Source of the DNA: Tubiluchus corallicola
Lineage: Eukaryota > Priapulida > Priapulimorpha > Priapulimorphida > Tubiluchidae
NCBI GenBank assembly: GCA_030141605.1
Contig: JAQGDQ010000026.1
Location: 436,001-496,000 of the forward strand
DNA length: 60,000 nt
Reading direction: 5' to 3'
The notes beneath the pieces were generated by a model. It saw only the letters and a list, made by a program, of their open reading frames with translations. It searched no databases and was not told where the DNA came from. The position numbers and the translations under genes were made by a program. This document shows positions 12,601 through 24,649 of the stretch, piece by piece. Every line of letters starts with the position of its first letter. Position 1 is the stretch's first letter.

Positions 12601-15600
12601 ACTGATTGCACTTTTTCACAAACATAAATTTGCAGAGCGGCAGGTATTTTCACACGAAATTAACACTTCAAGTAGCCAAAAAATGACTTTTCGATTTAAA
12701 CAGAATGTAGAGACGAAGTTTGAAAGCACTACGAAATGTAGAGACATAACATAACACATAAGTATAATAAAGAAACTAAGCCAGTTAGCATAAATGGGCA
12801 ACAAAATATATTTACGAAAGTCTCTTTTGCCTTTGAATATACGAACACATCATACCTGCGACATATTTTTTCTAATTTTAACTAATCATGTGGTCATTCG
12901 CAAGCTTTTATCCACTTTTTGCATTTTTTCAACTGTTTGTTAGACTACAGCAATTGAATAAATTTGATTATTTTATTCCGTAAACGATCTTGCCCAAGTT
13001 ACGTAAGTCATAAATCCCAATGGCATCTTTTAATTATGAGTATAGCCAAGAAAATTGCATAAAATTGACTATTTCAGGATACAAATTTTACGTTGATATA
13101 TAACATAAATTTTGACCACATTTGAATTAATTTGGACCGTGAAGATCTTATTGAGGTTTATAAAGACTGACCAGAAAAGAAAACATTTTACGTGAATGTG
13201 AATTCCCATGAGTGTGCTCGCAAACCTGCTTAGAAGTGCTCATGCTGTAATTTTTACATACATGTTAACCTTGAATCATTTATACCTGCCAACTCGGGCT
13301 TCAAAATAAAGTTATAAATTTCATTGTCACCTCTGTTCAAGTCGGGCATTTTACATTTGCGATCATTAAAGCAGCGTTATATGATCGACCTAATTAACCT
13401 CGTTAAGTTAATTTGTATTTTTTTAAAGTTAATGCTTGTTTTTATCTACCTTGCAAGGCCGTACATTAAACTTAACTGCGTATTTTTATTAATAGCAAAA
13501 TCAGTAACTCATAGACGCAAACGCTGTGCATTTCTTCCTATAAAAAACGAAATTATACTATGTATTTCCACTAATTCACCTGCAATTTTAATAGACAATA
13601 CAGACAATCGACAGCCTGTAATAAGATCTAAAACCAGGCTGATTTCTCTCTCGCAAATCTATGAAAAGTTGAGCATTTTTCATAAGAATATAATATAATA
13701 CAATGCATAGCTAGAGCTCTTGTCCCGAAAGACCAGGTAATGAACCGGTTCTGTGGGCGTGTGAAAAATAGGCACATTGATTGGACAGTCAGCAGAGCTT
13801 GACTGAGAATGATTGACATTTTGTTTGACGTCAATTGCGCACATGCCTTAACAACCTTACAACAATAACAATGCCTACAACAGCAGCGGAAGGTAGCGCG
13901 CGAGAACCATCTAAACTAAAATCTTTTCAAAATGTGGTTAACGAGTCTAGCTGCTGTTGAGTTACTATGAAATGCACCCAAGGAATGGATGTTGAACAGC
14001 TGTTTTTGAAACCAGCTAGAACTCAACCTCTCAAACATGTGTGGGTAGCCACATGAAAAATAACTCTGCTTGATTCTGATTTGTTTAGATTACAGTTTGA
14101 TTTCAGGAGAAACGACTATGGCCAGTAGATAATACTTATACAATATAGTTATAGGGTGTTCATGTAACACACGTCCAGTGTTTTTAAATTTTCCATTATG
14201 GACAATTTTCAGCCAAAAACAAACAACGCGAGTCCATTTAATATTTTATATGTATATTCGACTGTACTTGCATGTTCACTATATTACACTGAGCATGCCT
14301 AAAATGTTATAAGTAACAACGTAACGCACTAAAAAATTATTCATTCACAAGATATATACTCCCCTACGTTAACAAACATAGGCTAGTCATTTTTGTCTCA
14401 CTATTAACTATTCTAACTAGATACACCAATCTTCTAAAGTTATCCGCTCTTACAAGTCAGTACAAAAAATCATTTGAAATCTCCTTTAAAATCCATAAAA
14501 ATTCTCAGGGACATTTGTTCAAAGATGACACGGGGGGTTCTCGCTTTTTCTGTTGTATACTAATGCAGCTGTTTCAAGAGCGGCCTATTTTGCGGATCAT
14601 AATAAACAAAATTATGAGCGAAAGAATATTTATAAAACAGGGAGGACCCCTCTTATTCAACATTTATTTTTACACAGCTACAGCTGCCCGTTGTTATTCA
14701 GGTTTGTTTCAACTCCTTCATCCAGAAATACAGTCTGTAATCTGTCTGCCCTTCGCTGTGTTAGTTGCAACTATAACGAAAAGGCTCCCTGCTAAATGCA
14801 TAGCATGCACAGACGATAAGGTTATTCTGCTAGAATGATAAAAAGGTGTCTCGCATGTATGACAAATGACTTTTTGACCTAAAGCCTGAAAACACTGCGT
14901 TTAACGGTTCAAGTTGCCGATTTCTAAACAAACAGAAAAAGATGTCCAAACCGTATCAAAATCACCAACTGCAGTCATTCTTTGCCATACACTATGACGC
15001 AAGTATACACATTGGCTACCCTTTTCACCTTAGTATATCATCAAAATAAAACTGATAATATGGAAGAACATCCGTCCATTCTCTGCTAATCGACTTCGTT
15101 TTTTTAGAACTTACAGTGGAATCATACACTAAAAGTTGTGCGGTAATCTTTCAAAGGTTTTTGTCAAATGGATGCTTTAAGTTATGGGTGATTCACGTTT
15201 TTTGCAAATTCCCGCTCATGTGCCAACCGATAGAGCTTCGCGTGGCATGCACATTCCAAACATACAGAACAGGAGAAAAGTTGCTTAGCGTTTAGCCTAA
15301 TCTAATTCGAATTCCGCAAAATCCAAAACCAAACTAATTCCTTTGATTTTTTTAAATGCGCAGCGGTTTCGGTATGCTCGGCATTTAGAAAATGCATTTC
15401 ATTTCAGCTCTTTTTTACGATTTACATACAAAGTAGTCCTCCATCTGCAGAACCTATTGACCATAATTATTACCATAGTTTTTTGGCCTATTGAGTTTTT
15501 TGCAAAAAATTTAATGTTAAATCGGTGTACACGTATACACGAACTTTCGAATTCAGGGTAGATTGTAGAGACTTCTAAATTGCCGAATGGCACATAAAAC

Positions 15601-18600
15601 CCAAGATTCACACACAAAAATTTTATTTATTTTTTATTTTATCTTATTTTGTTTTCGCCAAAGTGTCAGCCAATTTTACTCTGTGTTTCTTTTCTTTAAA
15701 TAAAAAATAAACATAGAAACATCGTGGAAATTCTAATAAAAATTATGTCCAACTTGAAGATTCTAAGTGATATGCCAGACACAAACACTGATAGCTCCAC
15801 ATTATACATCTATTAACTGTACAATTACGTCATGCATTTCATAAGGTAGTATATATTTGTGTAACCTGATTAAACGATTCTGATTTATTAGACTAAGCAT
15901 TTATTAGACAAAAGGTATTGTACATTGCATGTTATCAGGGCCAGACTTGTACACTACAGTTTTGCATACTACAGTAATCAGGGCTAGACTTAGGTGAAGA
16001 CACTTCTGAAGCCACCACCCAATCGCTGACAGACCCCGCCCATCACCAATTCAAGACAAGAGAAAAATGGAAGTGCTTTTCGAAATCGAAGTCGAGGTAA
16101 TGCCGGACGCTTAATAAAATAACGCAACTTATCAATTTTTCTAATCACAATTCCACCTCTAAAGGAATACAAGAAGATACTGCTGAAAATGCTGTACATA
16201 GTAGGCCTAAAGGCAAAATGCGTAAATGTTAAAATAAACACTGTGAAAAACTAAATTTTGCGAATAATTTTCAAGCAGAATTTGGCAAAAATTTTTTAGA
16301 AAAATGAAGTTGTACGGTTGCTTGCACATTCTTTAAACTCTTGCGCTTACGAATTTTATTACCTAGGAAGTGTTACTAAAAATGATAGCGACTACATGAC
16401 GAAGACCAGCGTGAGTCTGCGTGACACTTACATTCTATTTTAACTGTCATTATAAGCAGCTCGAGGAATACCAAAAATTTCTCATTTGGTAAGCAGTATT
16501 CAGGTGACACATATCAGCTATTGATTTACCTACTAATCAGTACACGAAATTAAACATGAAACGGTGGGACCTACTGTCAAGCTGAGATATTCAACCTTTT
16601 TCACATCAGTAAAAGAAACCGCAATAGTTATTAGAAAGTAAAACATGAAGCATTCGTAGATTTCTGGTTCATGGAAAAGCAAAAAAATTGTTGAAGTGAG
16701 GTTGCCTTCAACTTGTCCAGCCCTGCGTATAATAAAATTTACATAACGTTACTTACAGTACATTTATTTGGTTTTTCTCCAGAATGAACTCTCATGTGAA
16801 TCAGCAGTTTGTACCTGGCATTGAAAGGTTTGTACTTGCGGGCACAGCTCTGCCAAAAACAGGTGAAATCCTCACCTTTCCTCTGATCAATGTGAGCCTA
16901 GGAGAGATTAATCACACTTTTGTTTTAAAGATGTAATGTAATTTAAACTAACTTACATACTTAACTTTCAACTTGACTTAACAGACAAAGAGTAAAGTGT
17001 TGTATAGGCAAGAAGCCCAATAGAAAACCAAATTTACAAATGTCTGATCTGCATCTAGGAATAAAAGAAATTGCAGCAGCAGATGAATTTATTGTTACAA
17101 AATATTTTCCCATCAAAAGGCACCAATAAGCTACATCCACTACTATCACCAGTGCTTACCTATGCAGGTGAACGAGAACAGAAGTTGTGCCACAATAAAT
17201 AAAAATTTGGATAAATTTATAATTTAACTTAATTTATAATACTGATGCAGTAGAAAGTCTAGAATTTGCCAAGTTTAATAACCTAACAAAATGAATCACA
17301 TTTTTATTTTACAAGGTTAATGAAGAAGCAGTTAATAGAATTTATTTAAACATACCTTTTCAATATGTCGTACCAGGTCTTCTTGTTCCCGATAGACAGC
17401 ATTACAGTCAATCCATCTGCAAGCATTCACATTTGAATTTTCATCTTCTCCAGTTCCTGTCCTTAGCCAATCTTTACCATTGGTGTCATAACCTTCAAAA
17501 TTAGAAAATTCTTCCTGCTTTATAACTCCAATCTGGCTTCGATAAGTAATAGGGTAATCACAAGGGCCTCCATTTTGGTTAGCAACACACAAGAATGACC
17601 CATGGTACATGTCGGACTGCGAGATGGCTGGTACAGATCTAACGATATCTCCATAGGCTGGAGGTGGATTACTGTGCACAGAATCCTGTGTGTATATATC
17701 TGGTGGTTCTGTCTTAAAAATACCTTGTTCTATTTGAGGAAACTTGACATCACCATTAAAACCACTTGGAGGATAGGAAGAAGATACTGTACAATATGAT
17801 TGTCTTTCAGCACAAGTTGAAGATCCCAAAGATGAACCCGCTGAGCAGGCATTTAAAGCATTGGAAACTGACATATTGTGACTAAAATTGGAATCCGGTC
17901 TCACATATGATTCGTGCTCAAGCTTCTTAGGCACTGTAACGACTGAAGCAGTTTTAGATCCCAGTTTGTACAAAATATCTTTACTAACAACTTCTCGTTT
18001 AAATACGCTGGGCTCAATTGTTTCTAAGTCAAAATCTTCTTGTCCTGGATCACTGGTAGTCGAAGTCACCTCATTTTCAAAAATATTATTCTCTAATCCC
18101 TCTATGTTACTTTGCTGTGGCACAACTAGCTGATTGCTCATCAGTTCCTGATGGCTGTCATTACTTGATTCTAATTCTTGCATGGTTTGCTCAACTAGAA
18201 GAACATCTGGCTCATCTTTTCCTTTATCAATTTCCATTTTTAACGGTGATTTTAACTGCCTGGGAGAGTTGGGAGATCTAGCAGGACTATGAATTGGACT
18301 CCTGCTGTCCGAAGGGCTCCATGTACTCTTACACAAATGACCGTAAGCACCTTGACTATTGAAATTTGGAGATTCACATCTAGACGAGCTATGTGAACAG
18401 TTCATGTATGCTAAAAGAGAATTTGGTGAAGTGCGTATTAGCTGATTAATGTCCAAGCCCTCAGAAGAGAGAGGGGACACTGACAAAGCCCGCTTTCCAT
18501 GTCCGCGCACTTTCAGTAATGGGCTTAAGGATCCAGGCGAAAGTTCTGGCAGTGGCGATAATGACAAGCTGCTTCGTCCATGTAAGTGGCCAACACAAGG

Positions 18601-18876
18601 CGGTGCAAGACCCTCGCCAGAAATTGGCGTACATCGAATGCCACCCTCACTAGGTCCTGTCAGGCCGCCTGTCTCGTCATTTTCGTTTTTAATGCTTATG
18701 GACGGAAGTGAGTTAAGGTAGCTCCACTGTGATTTGCTGTTCACCGGGAAAGGTTCCAGGAAGCCACATGGTCGTGCAGGTTTACATGAAGACGTCTTCA
18801 CATTAGAAGAAACATCGCTACAAGCCGAAGACTGCAAATTTGTTACCACTGGTCGTAGAAGTTTAGGCGAACTCAT
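9646..18876 (-). CDS. GLIS: GLIS1/3-type Krueppel-like zinc-finger transcription factor (8 coding exons, 850 aa)
   Basis: Minus-strand exons are 18876-17356, 16897-16757, 12464-12303, 11818-11708, 11514-11373, 10789-10595, 10425-10237 and 9737-9646 (stop TAA at 9646-9648). All have AG/GT borders and consistent phase. The 507-residue first exon is Ser/Pro-rich. It carries a GLI/GLIS-type motif at about residues 127-158 ([11 protein letters not shown] then [12 protein letters not shown]). It also begins zinc finger 1 ([10 protein letters not shown], ending in exon 2 with HIEKAH). Fingers 2-5 follow in exons 2-4: CFWQSC/HMRVH, CTFDGC/HLRSH, CTHSGC/HQRTH, CQVPGC/HVKNH, ending KEQQARKR near residue 645. 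This is the GLIS1/GLIS3 order rather than GLIS2, GLI or ZIC. The C-terminal 205 residues start with [11 protein letters not shown], like the segment after the fingers in GLIS3, and are Ser/Thr/Gln-rich. GLIS proteins bind DNA in the nucleus and regulate transcription. The 3.8-kb second coding intron holds a hAT-like element. Confidence 0.93.
11958..11989. repeat. (TTTG)n microsatellite in GLIS intron
   Basis: A run of about six TTTG/TGTT tetranucleotides lies in the intron between the third and fourth coding exons of the GLIS gene. Confidence 0.8.
12465..16756 (-). other. Second coding intron of GLIS (about 4.3 kb), no exon seen
   Basis: The exons either side join cleanly in phase 0 within zinc finger 3 (CT|FDGC). 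The open frames in the intron, such as the overlapping frames at about 14515-14838, show no family similarity that I recognise and no suitable splice context. The mobile element at 15979-16725 fills its 5' end, just inside the donor site. Confidence 0.7.
15979..16725. mobile_element. hAT-like non-autonomous element with CAGGGCT ends in GLIS intron
   Basis: The left end reads CAGGGCTAGACTTAG and the right end, reverse complemented, reads CAGGGCTGGACAAGTTGAAG, so the termini are inverted repeats of one type. The interior (about 750 bp) has no recognisable transposase. A second, similar left end (CAGGGCCAGACTTGTA) starts 43 bp earlier at 15936, suggesting a nested or duplicated terminus. The 8-bp flanks do not match convincingly, so the copy is probably old. 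The right end lies 31 bp from the donor site of the second GLIS coding exon. Confidence 0.55.
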
Positions 18877-18898
18877 AATTTTCGAAGTGATAAGACAA

Positions 18899-19052
18899 AC
18901 TGCAAAAAAAACAATATAATGTTACTTTTTAATTTCTTGTAATTAGACATACAATAGATAAAATTGGTTAAAGTAATGTAGCTTAAAAACATAATTATAT
19001 GTGTACAGTAAGCCCAATTAAAATCGTTTACTACAATAAAAGGTAGCTTACA
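18899..19052 (-). other. Probable intron splitting the GLIS 5' UTR from its first coding exon
   Basis: A strong acceptor (TTTTTTTTGCAG) lies at 18902-18900, 24 bp upstream of the GLIS start ATG. A matching donor (ATCTTT|GTAAGC) occurs at about 19052, so an upstream exon ending there could be the 5' UTR. The spliced frame is open across the junction but has no ATG before an in-frame stop at 19113-19115, so translation should start at 18876. No transcript evidence is available; the exact upstream exon is an inference. Confidence 0.4.
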
Positions 19053-19724
19053 AAGATTTTGGAAACTTCGTGGGCTCAACGGCGACACAAGTGCATTGAC
19101 GATTGCATAAAGCTAAAATACAACCGCTCGATGTTTCTGAAGGCGATGACAGGATGGAATTCTGAGAAGTTCCACATTTTACCTGGTCGACTAATCCAGG
19201 TCACACTCTGGAATACCTCTTACACATTCCTGAAATGACGCGGTTCCTACGCAAATACCTTTCATGCAATGGCAGCTAGTCAACGGGTTATTGTGTTTCT
19301 CTTTATAACGTTGTCCAAAAATCATCAACGAACATTTCGATAATTCAGATTTGCATTTAATTCAGTAAATCAACATGTTCAAATTGAGATATGAGTGTTT
19401 CCTTGCCCATCAGCACTTTAGTGTCCCAATCTTTCGTGTTCCTTGAAAACCTTAGGCATGTTAGTTTCATGAGAAATGAATCAGCCTCTGGCAGACGTAG
19501 AAATGTCTGCTGTAGTAACCCGGAATGAATGAAAAACGATTAGGTGCAAACGTGTTGTTGTTATGTTTTTAATATCAGCTGTTTGCAGTTGTTGACAAGT
19601 TGCCATTGGCGGCCTAACAAAGCAGAAGATCAGTAGGGTATTTCAACACAAAAATTAATATTTCGAGTTAGAATAGTGATCATCATATAGTATATTTAGC
19701 AAAATACCGACTACTGGTGATGAC

Positions 19725-19920
<196 letters not shown>

Positions 19921-20835
19921 TTAATTTTTCGTTCTATACTTGCCAGAAACGGAAACCGAAAAGACTACACTACATCTGTTTGAAATGCTTGATGAACTTG
20001 CACTTACAATCAAGGCTAACTTAATACGTTCTAACTCATTTTATTTACGCAGTGTATAGGCAGTATTGTAGCTACATAAAATTTGCACGCATCAAGATAT
20101 CTTTCGTTGAACAATTTGAGCGTCAGAAAGTGAGAAACGATAAAGTAATATGTCGCGTCGTTCACTCGTTTGTGAATATATTTTGTTGATTTGAAGTAAA
20201 ATCTGTTACTTATACTTTTTCTACCGGAAGAGACATCAGCAAATCCTCTTGCAGCTTGTAAAGAAGCCATCCAAGCACGCCATTACAGTGGAAAATTGTC
20301 CAACATTTTCAAGCAAATAAACAGCATGGAAGCAGTATATGAGTTGGCAGTCCAACCGAAACCCGAGTCTAAAAATAAACAGCATACTCCCAAGAACTGT
20401 ACTGCTTGGCGTCGAAGTTAAAAGTAAGCAAAAACATGGCTTGGTAGGCGCTTATGAAACCAGCGGATGAGTCACCGGTGAATCCGGTCCGGAGGATTTT
20501 CGAACTGGGATCACATTAGACCAAAAATATGTTCATTAGCGTGAATGAGTCATGCCCAAAATACATTTTTAAATCTTTCCAGATCTGGACCAGCAATAAA
20601 GCACATTGGAATATGCCGTTCCATCAACTTAAAATCAAACACAGGAGGTACGTAACATCAATCAATATGAAATAATGGTTGAGGGAACGGAGACCACTTT
20701 TTACACTACGTACTCTATTTTAACTTGTTTACATAATTAATAAACATCTTTTTGTTGACTTAATCTGGCACTTTTTGTTGCTGGCGCATTCTTTTTTTGT
20801 AATGGTATTGTGAATTTCTCCAAAACATGCATATA

Positions 20836-21603
20836 TCAGGTGACACAAAAAACGTGTCGAAGTTTTCATCACGATATTATAAGACGGAAATAAGAAAATC
20901 GCTTGAAAATTTCTACACTGATGTCATATACGCTTATTTGTAAACACCAAAAATTTTAAGTCATTCTCTTAGATTTCTCCAATTAAACAGAAATTTTGAA
21001 ACAGTAAATCAAAAAATAGATGTGGGAAAAATTTGTGTCACTATTGTGAAAATTTACAGCAAATGCTCTATGTGCCCACAATTTTCACTGCAAACTAGAC
21101 GAAGGTGTTTCGTCTAACAACTGATACAGTTTTTTACTTCTTTAAGGGGTTTTATTTCCAGTATTCAACAATTTTTGCCTTTAGTTCCTCTAATTTACAT
21201 CAAACAGCTCTGTACTGTACATACTTTCTCTGGGAATTCAATACTGTAATTGATAGGACTAAGTTTTTTCCTGATAACAATTCTTTATCCGCGCTTTATT
21301 TTCTATGATAAAGGCCATGATGTAAGCTGGTTCATTTCCTTATTGCTCTGCTGCCATGTATTGAGTACTTTATATACGCACGGGGCTATTTTTCAACTGA
21401 TGATTAGCTTACATTGTTCTGTTTACACGCGCGAACGTTCTTCGGCTATAAATAAAAAACACGAAAACTATAAACTTGTAACTTTCACAGCCAAGCGTCA
21501 ATGTATTGTACTTTCAGACAGAGCAATATCAACTTTATAATAGAGCACTAGCTTCTAATATTGCTGTAGTCTAAACATTGGCACATTTTTCTGCGCCACC
21601 CGG
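20836..21603. mobile_element. Tc1/mariner-like degraded element with TA target duplication
   Basis: The left end TCAGGTGACACAAAAAACGT and the right end (reverse complement CCGGGTGGCGCAGAAAAATG) align over about 25 bases, with differences that are nearly all transitions. TA dinucleotides flank both ends (20834-20835 and 21604-21605), as expected for Tc1/mariner insertion, although the flanks are TATATA-rich so the TA could be chance. At 768 bp the copy is too short for a full mariner and no intact transposase frame is seen. Confidence 0.5.
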
Positions 21604-21607
21604 TATA

Positions 21608-21672
21608 TATACGTGTATAATATATATATATTATATATATATATAATATATATGCACACATACATATATAAA
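21608..21672. repeat. AT-rich palindromic dinucleotide run
   Basis: Alternating TA tracts with short interruptions can fold back on themselves (TATATATATTATATATATA type). The run adjoins the right end of the mariner-like element, and TA-rich DNA is the preferred target of that class. Confidence 0.75.
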
Positions 21673-22242
21673 ACTAACCTCTATTGGCTATAGTTATACT
21701 CTACTTTGTGCAAAAGCAGTGTTTTGTTTTGGTCTTATACCAAGTTCATATACATCGGTCATGAATTGTTATGCTATTGTTATGTTTATTCAGTACATGT
21801 ATAAGGTGATTCTTCAAAAAAAATTGCAGCTTATATATCTGTAAAGACGTCGTATCAAGTAAAATAAATCATCTTTCTGACTCTGTCTGTTTGAAGTTGA
21901 AATTAGTGAGTGAACGAAGGGTTTCGTTTTAGGTAACTGATACCAGAGGAAACAAGTTTCAATCCCGAAAATTATAGTCAATTTATTTTCATATTAGCCA
22001 ACTGGATGATGTGACACTTTCTCTCCTATTAAATAAGTTTGCAAAATAACTGATTTCCTGAGAGGTATAAGAATTCTTCAGCATTCCGACTTGTGAGCAA
22101 ACTGGGAAAGTTATGGGATATGGGAAGCTAATGGGAATTCCAAATCATAAGTTTCGATTACATAATAAAGAAATGTTTTTTATTCTTCGCAAGAATATTA
22201 TTATTTATTGAATAGTATCATCTTGATTTTCTTGATCACATG

Positions 22243-23254
22243 CAGGGCCGGATTTATAGGGGACAATTACCTCAAGGGCCCCTGCCTGAAGCCTCCAGGC
22301 TAAGAACTTCCTTTATAAAAATATTTTAGGCTAAGAACTTCCTTTATAAAAAAAAACTATATGCTAAGTTCAGATCATGTCTCACTACATCTCAACAGAC
22401 GGTTTTGCTACACGATGAAGTGCTTGCTGATCTTTCCCAGTATATTTGAGCATGATGGTCACTAGTTTTTTCGGGAGAAATTCGTTCATTAAATTGGTGC
22501 TAATAAAGTATTATATCACAAAAGAAATTCGTTCATCAAACTGGCACTGATAAAGTATTATATCAGAAACACAATGGTTCACAAAAGATTAATTGCTCTT
22601 TGCTTATTGAATGTCGAGAGCTGTGTCTTCAAGATGATACAGTATGGTGAATTAATTAATGATTTTGCAGATGTTAAAATTAATGTAGAAAGAAAAGCTT
22701 CTTGTTGATATTGCAGTGTAATGCATAAGAACTTGGGCACTTGATGTTTTAAAATAAATATTGAAATATTTTGATTAAATTTATTACCAGGAACCTATTT
22801 TAGACTTGGTATAGTATAGTGTTACACATTTTTTATTTGAGATTCATTCTAAACTTTTGTTGCTAATTGTGATTAGAAAAACAGGGAAACTTTTGCTCGG
22901 CTGTTATTTTCTTATATAGCAGTATAAAAAAGGGAAAACTTGGCTGTGATTTTCATTATTTAAAGAAATAAAGGCACCACAACACTGCATACCTTATCCG
23001 ATCACCAGTAATTTATATCACTATGGCCTATATTACAAACTTAAAATTAGTCAAAGTAGTCAAAGTTATTCTTACAGTCAATAAGATTGAGAAAAGCAAA
23101 ATCAGAAGTTTTCTTCAGCAGCTAACATATTTTTTCGAAGAAATGCGGTGTATCTCTTTTTAGTTCATTTTTTATTTGCCATGCAAATTCATTTTTATGT
23201 TGTGGGGCCCCGAACACGAAGTGCCCCCGACCCCAAGTTCTAAAGCTGGTCCTG
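22243..23254 (+). mobile_element. Decayed hAT-like transposon with CAGGGCC ends and transposase remnant
   Basis: The left end reads CAGGGCCGGATTTATAGG and the right end, reverse complemented, reads CAGGACCAGCTTTAG, a hAT-type terminal inverted repeat with a few differences. Both ends carry G+C-rich GGGCCC blocks just inside. A short frame at 22574-22708 encodes 44 residues with the pattern RLIALCLLNVE then YGELINDFADVK, which resembles the C-terminal dimerisation region of hAT transposases. The rest of the transposase is gone or unreadable. Two internal direct duplications (about 22297-22352 and 22478-22568) are visible. No clean 8-bp target duplication was found. Confidence 0.6.
22574..22708 (+). 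pseudogene. hAT transposase C-terminal remnant
   Basis: Forty-four codons from an ATG to TGA contain RLIALCLLNVE, a gap of eight residues, then YGELINDFADVK. In hAT transposases the C-terminal dimerisation region typically has an RL..L.LL.IE block followed by a D/E-rich ..IDDFA..K block, and the spacing here fits. The remnant sits in the middle of an element with hAT-like ends, which supports the reading. It is far too short to be functional. Confidence 0.5.
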
Positions 23255-24483
23255 CAGACAGGTAAACGGACAGTACGACGACCGTCTGAGAATTCTTCAA
23301 GAAACTCGCAGATTCGTAGTCAATGGAAAGCAGATGCTACTATACGCCTCAGTCGCCCCTGCGGTTTGGTCTGTTTTACCAAGTCACGGAACTCTTTCTA
23401 GACACCGTGAGTTCGCCAATCCGACAGTGATGTTTCTTGAAGAAGATTCGATGTTTCACTCATACAAAATAACCATTCTCAATGTTACAACTTGAACTTG
23501 ACCCCATCTTCTACAATGCGTATTTCTACAGTAACTAATAAAAGCTCACTAACTAGACTTGCACGTGGGCAATGTATGTGACATTTTAGTGACAAAAACC
23601 AATGAAACATATGAACGAACGAAAGTCTAGAAAGATGACCTTATATCTTTGCATGGTAATAGTAATACGTGAACTTTGACATAGTTACAGCAGATACAGT
23701 CTACACACTGAGCGCACACTCACGAAACGGATTAAGATGACTGGAGGGGGGTAATTAAGTTAAAAGAGGTTTTTTAATAGAATCAATCTCGTTTATAATA
23801 GCAGCCTAGCATGGTACCGCCTCTCCTAAATACAATTTCTTAAATTATTATAGTCACTCTCGCCAAAGTTGCTTGATGACAATGATGTGCATCATATGTC
23901 ATTAGAAAAATCTGATGAACTAGTACTTGGGAAAGTGGAGTGGGAAAGTGAGCAGCAGTCCTGTCGTTTTACCAGAATCACGCTTACATGTGGCCAATGC
24001 AGCTGTCGATGTATTTATTACAATACTGACATGTTTAAAGTTAAGGACATTTTGTTCCTTACTATATGCTTACCACATTTTGTGCCATATGTGGAAAGCA
24101 GAAAAAGTATAATTGCTCATAATGCCTTTACTGCTATACATAAATCTTATACATTTGTCAAAGGCGTTTCTCAAAACGCCGCTGTGTCCATGGTTGAGTC
24201 GTCTCATTTAGTAACTAACTATGGTTCATCCTATGATGTGCTGCTATATATTCTTAGAGGACATTATAGTCCTCTGTCTAATAAGTGTTTTGTCTGTTAA
24301 AACAGTAAGCTCTCAGACCCGCTGAGATCCACAAACTCACAGCCATCTACAATATATATTCCAACCATTGGAACACAATGCTGTATTTCAATTCAGCTTT
24401 CATTGTTCTAGCTTTAGGAGAGCCGATAGGTATAACGTATAAGAAAACTTGTACTTTAATGTAAATTGCAAGTTCACGTGTAA

Positions 24484-24649
24484 AGTGGCGTTTACCAGAC
24501 ATACGGAATGCGATATCCACTTGCAGAATAGCTGCGTAACACAGCTGCGTTACGCAGTCTGATGAACGAGTGCATTGAAAACAATATAAACCGATTTTAT
24601 CTATTCCGCATAGCGCGTACGCATTCCGGATGTGTGGTAAAACGCCACT
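24484..24649. mobile_element. PIF/Harbinger-like MITE, 166 bp, TAA target duplication
   Basis: The ends AGTGGCGTTTACCAGACATA and, reverse complemented, AGTGGCGTTTTACCACACAT form an inverted repeat that continues through CGGAATGCG, about 29 bases with few mismatches. Both ends are flanked by TAA (24481-24483 and 24650-24652). A three-base TAA/TTA duplication is the signature of PIF/Harbinger. An inner palindrome (CTGCGTAA with TTACGCAG) lies near the centre. There is no coding capacity. Confidence 0.72.

Noticed and set aside
12359-12754. 131-codon plus-strand frame over a GLIS zinc-finger exon
   Set aside because: It is an antisense shadow of the exon at 12303-12464 and reads on into intron sequence; no recognisable domain.
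14515-14838. Overlapping plus-strand frames of 107 and 80 codons in a GLIS intron
   Set aside because: Neither has a recognised domain or suitable splice borders and they overlap in different frames.
19052-19088. In-frame N-terminal extension of GLIS through the upstream exon (reading SPLSPRSFQNL)
   Set aside because: The spliced frame is open, but the apparent start at 19088 is GTG and no ATG occurs before the in-frame stop at 19113-19115, so the ATG at 18876 is kept.
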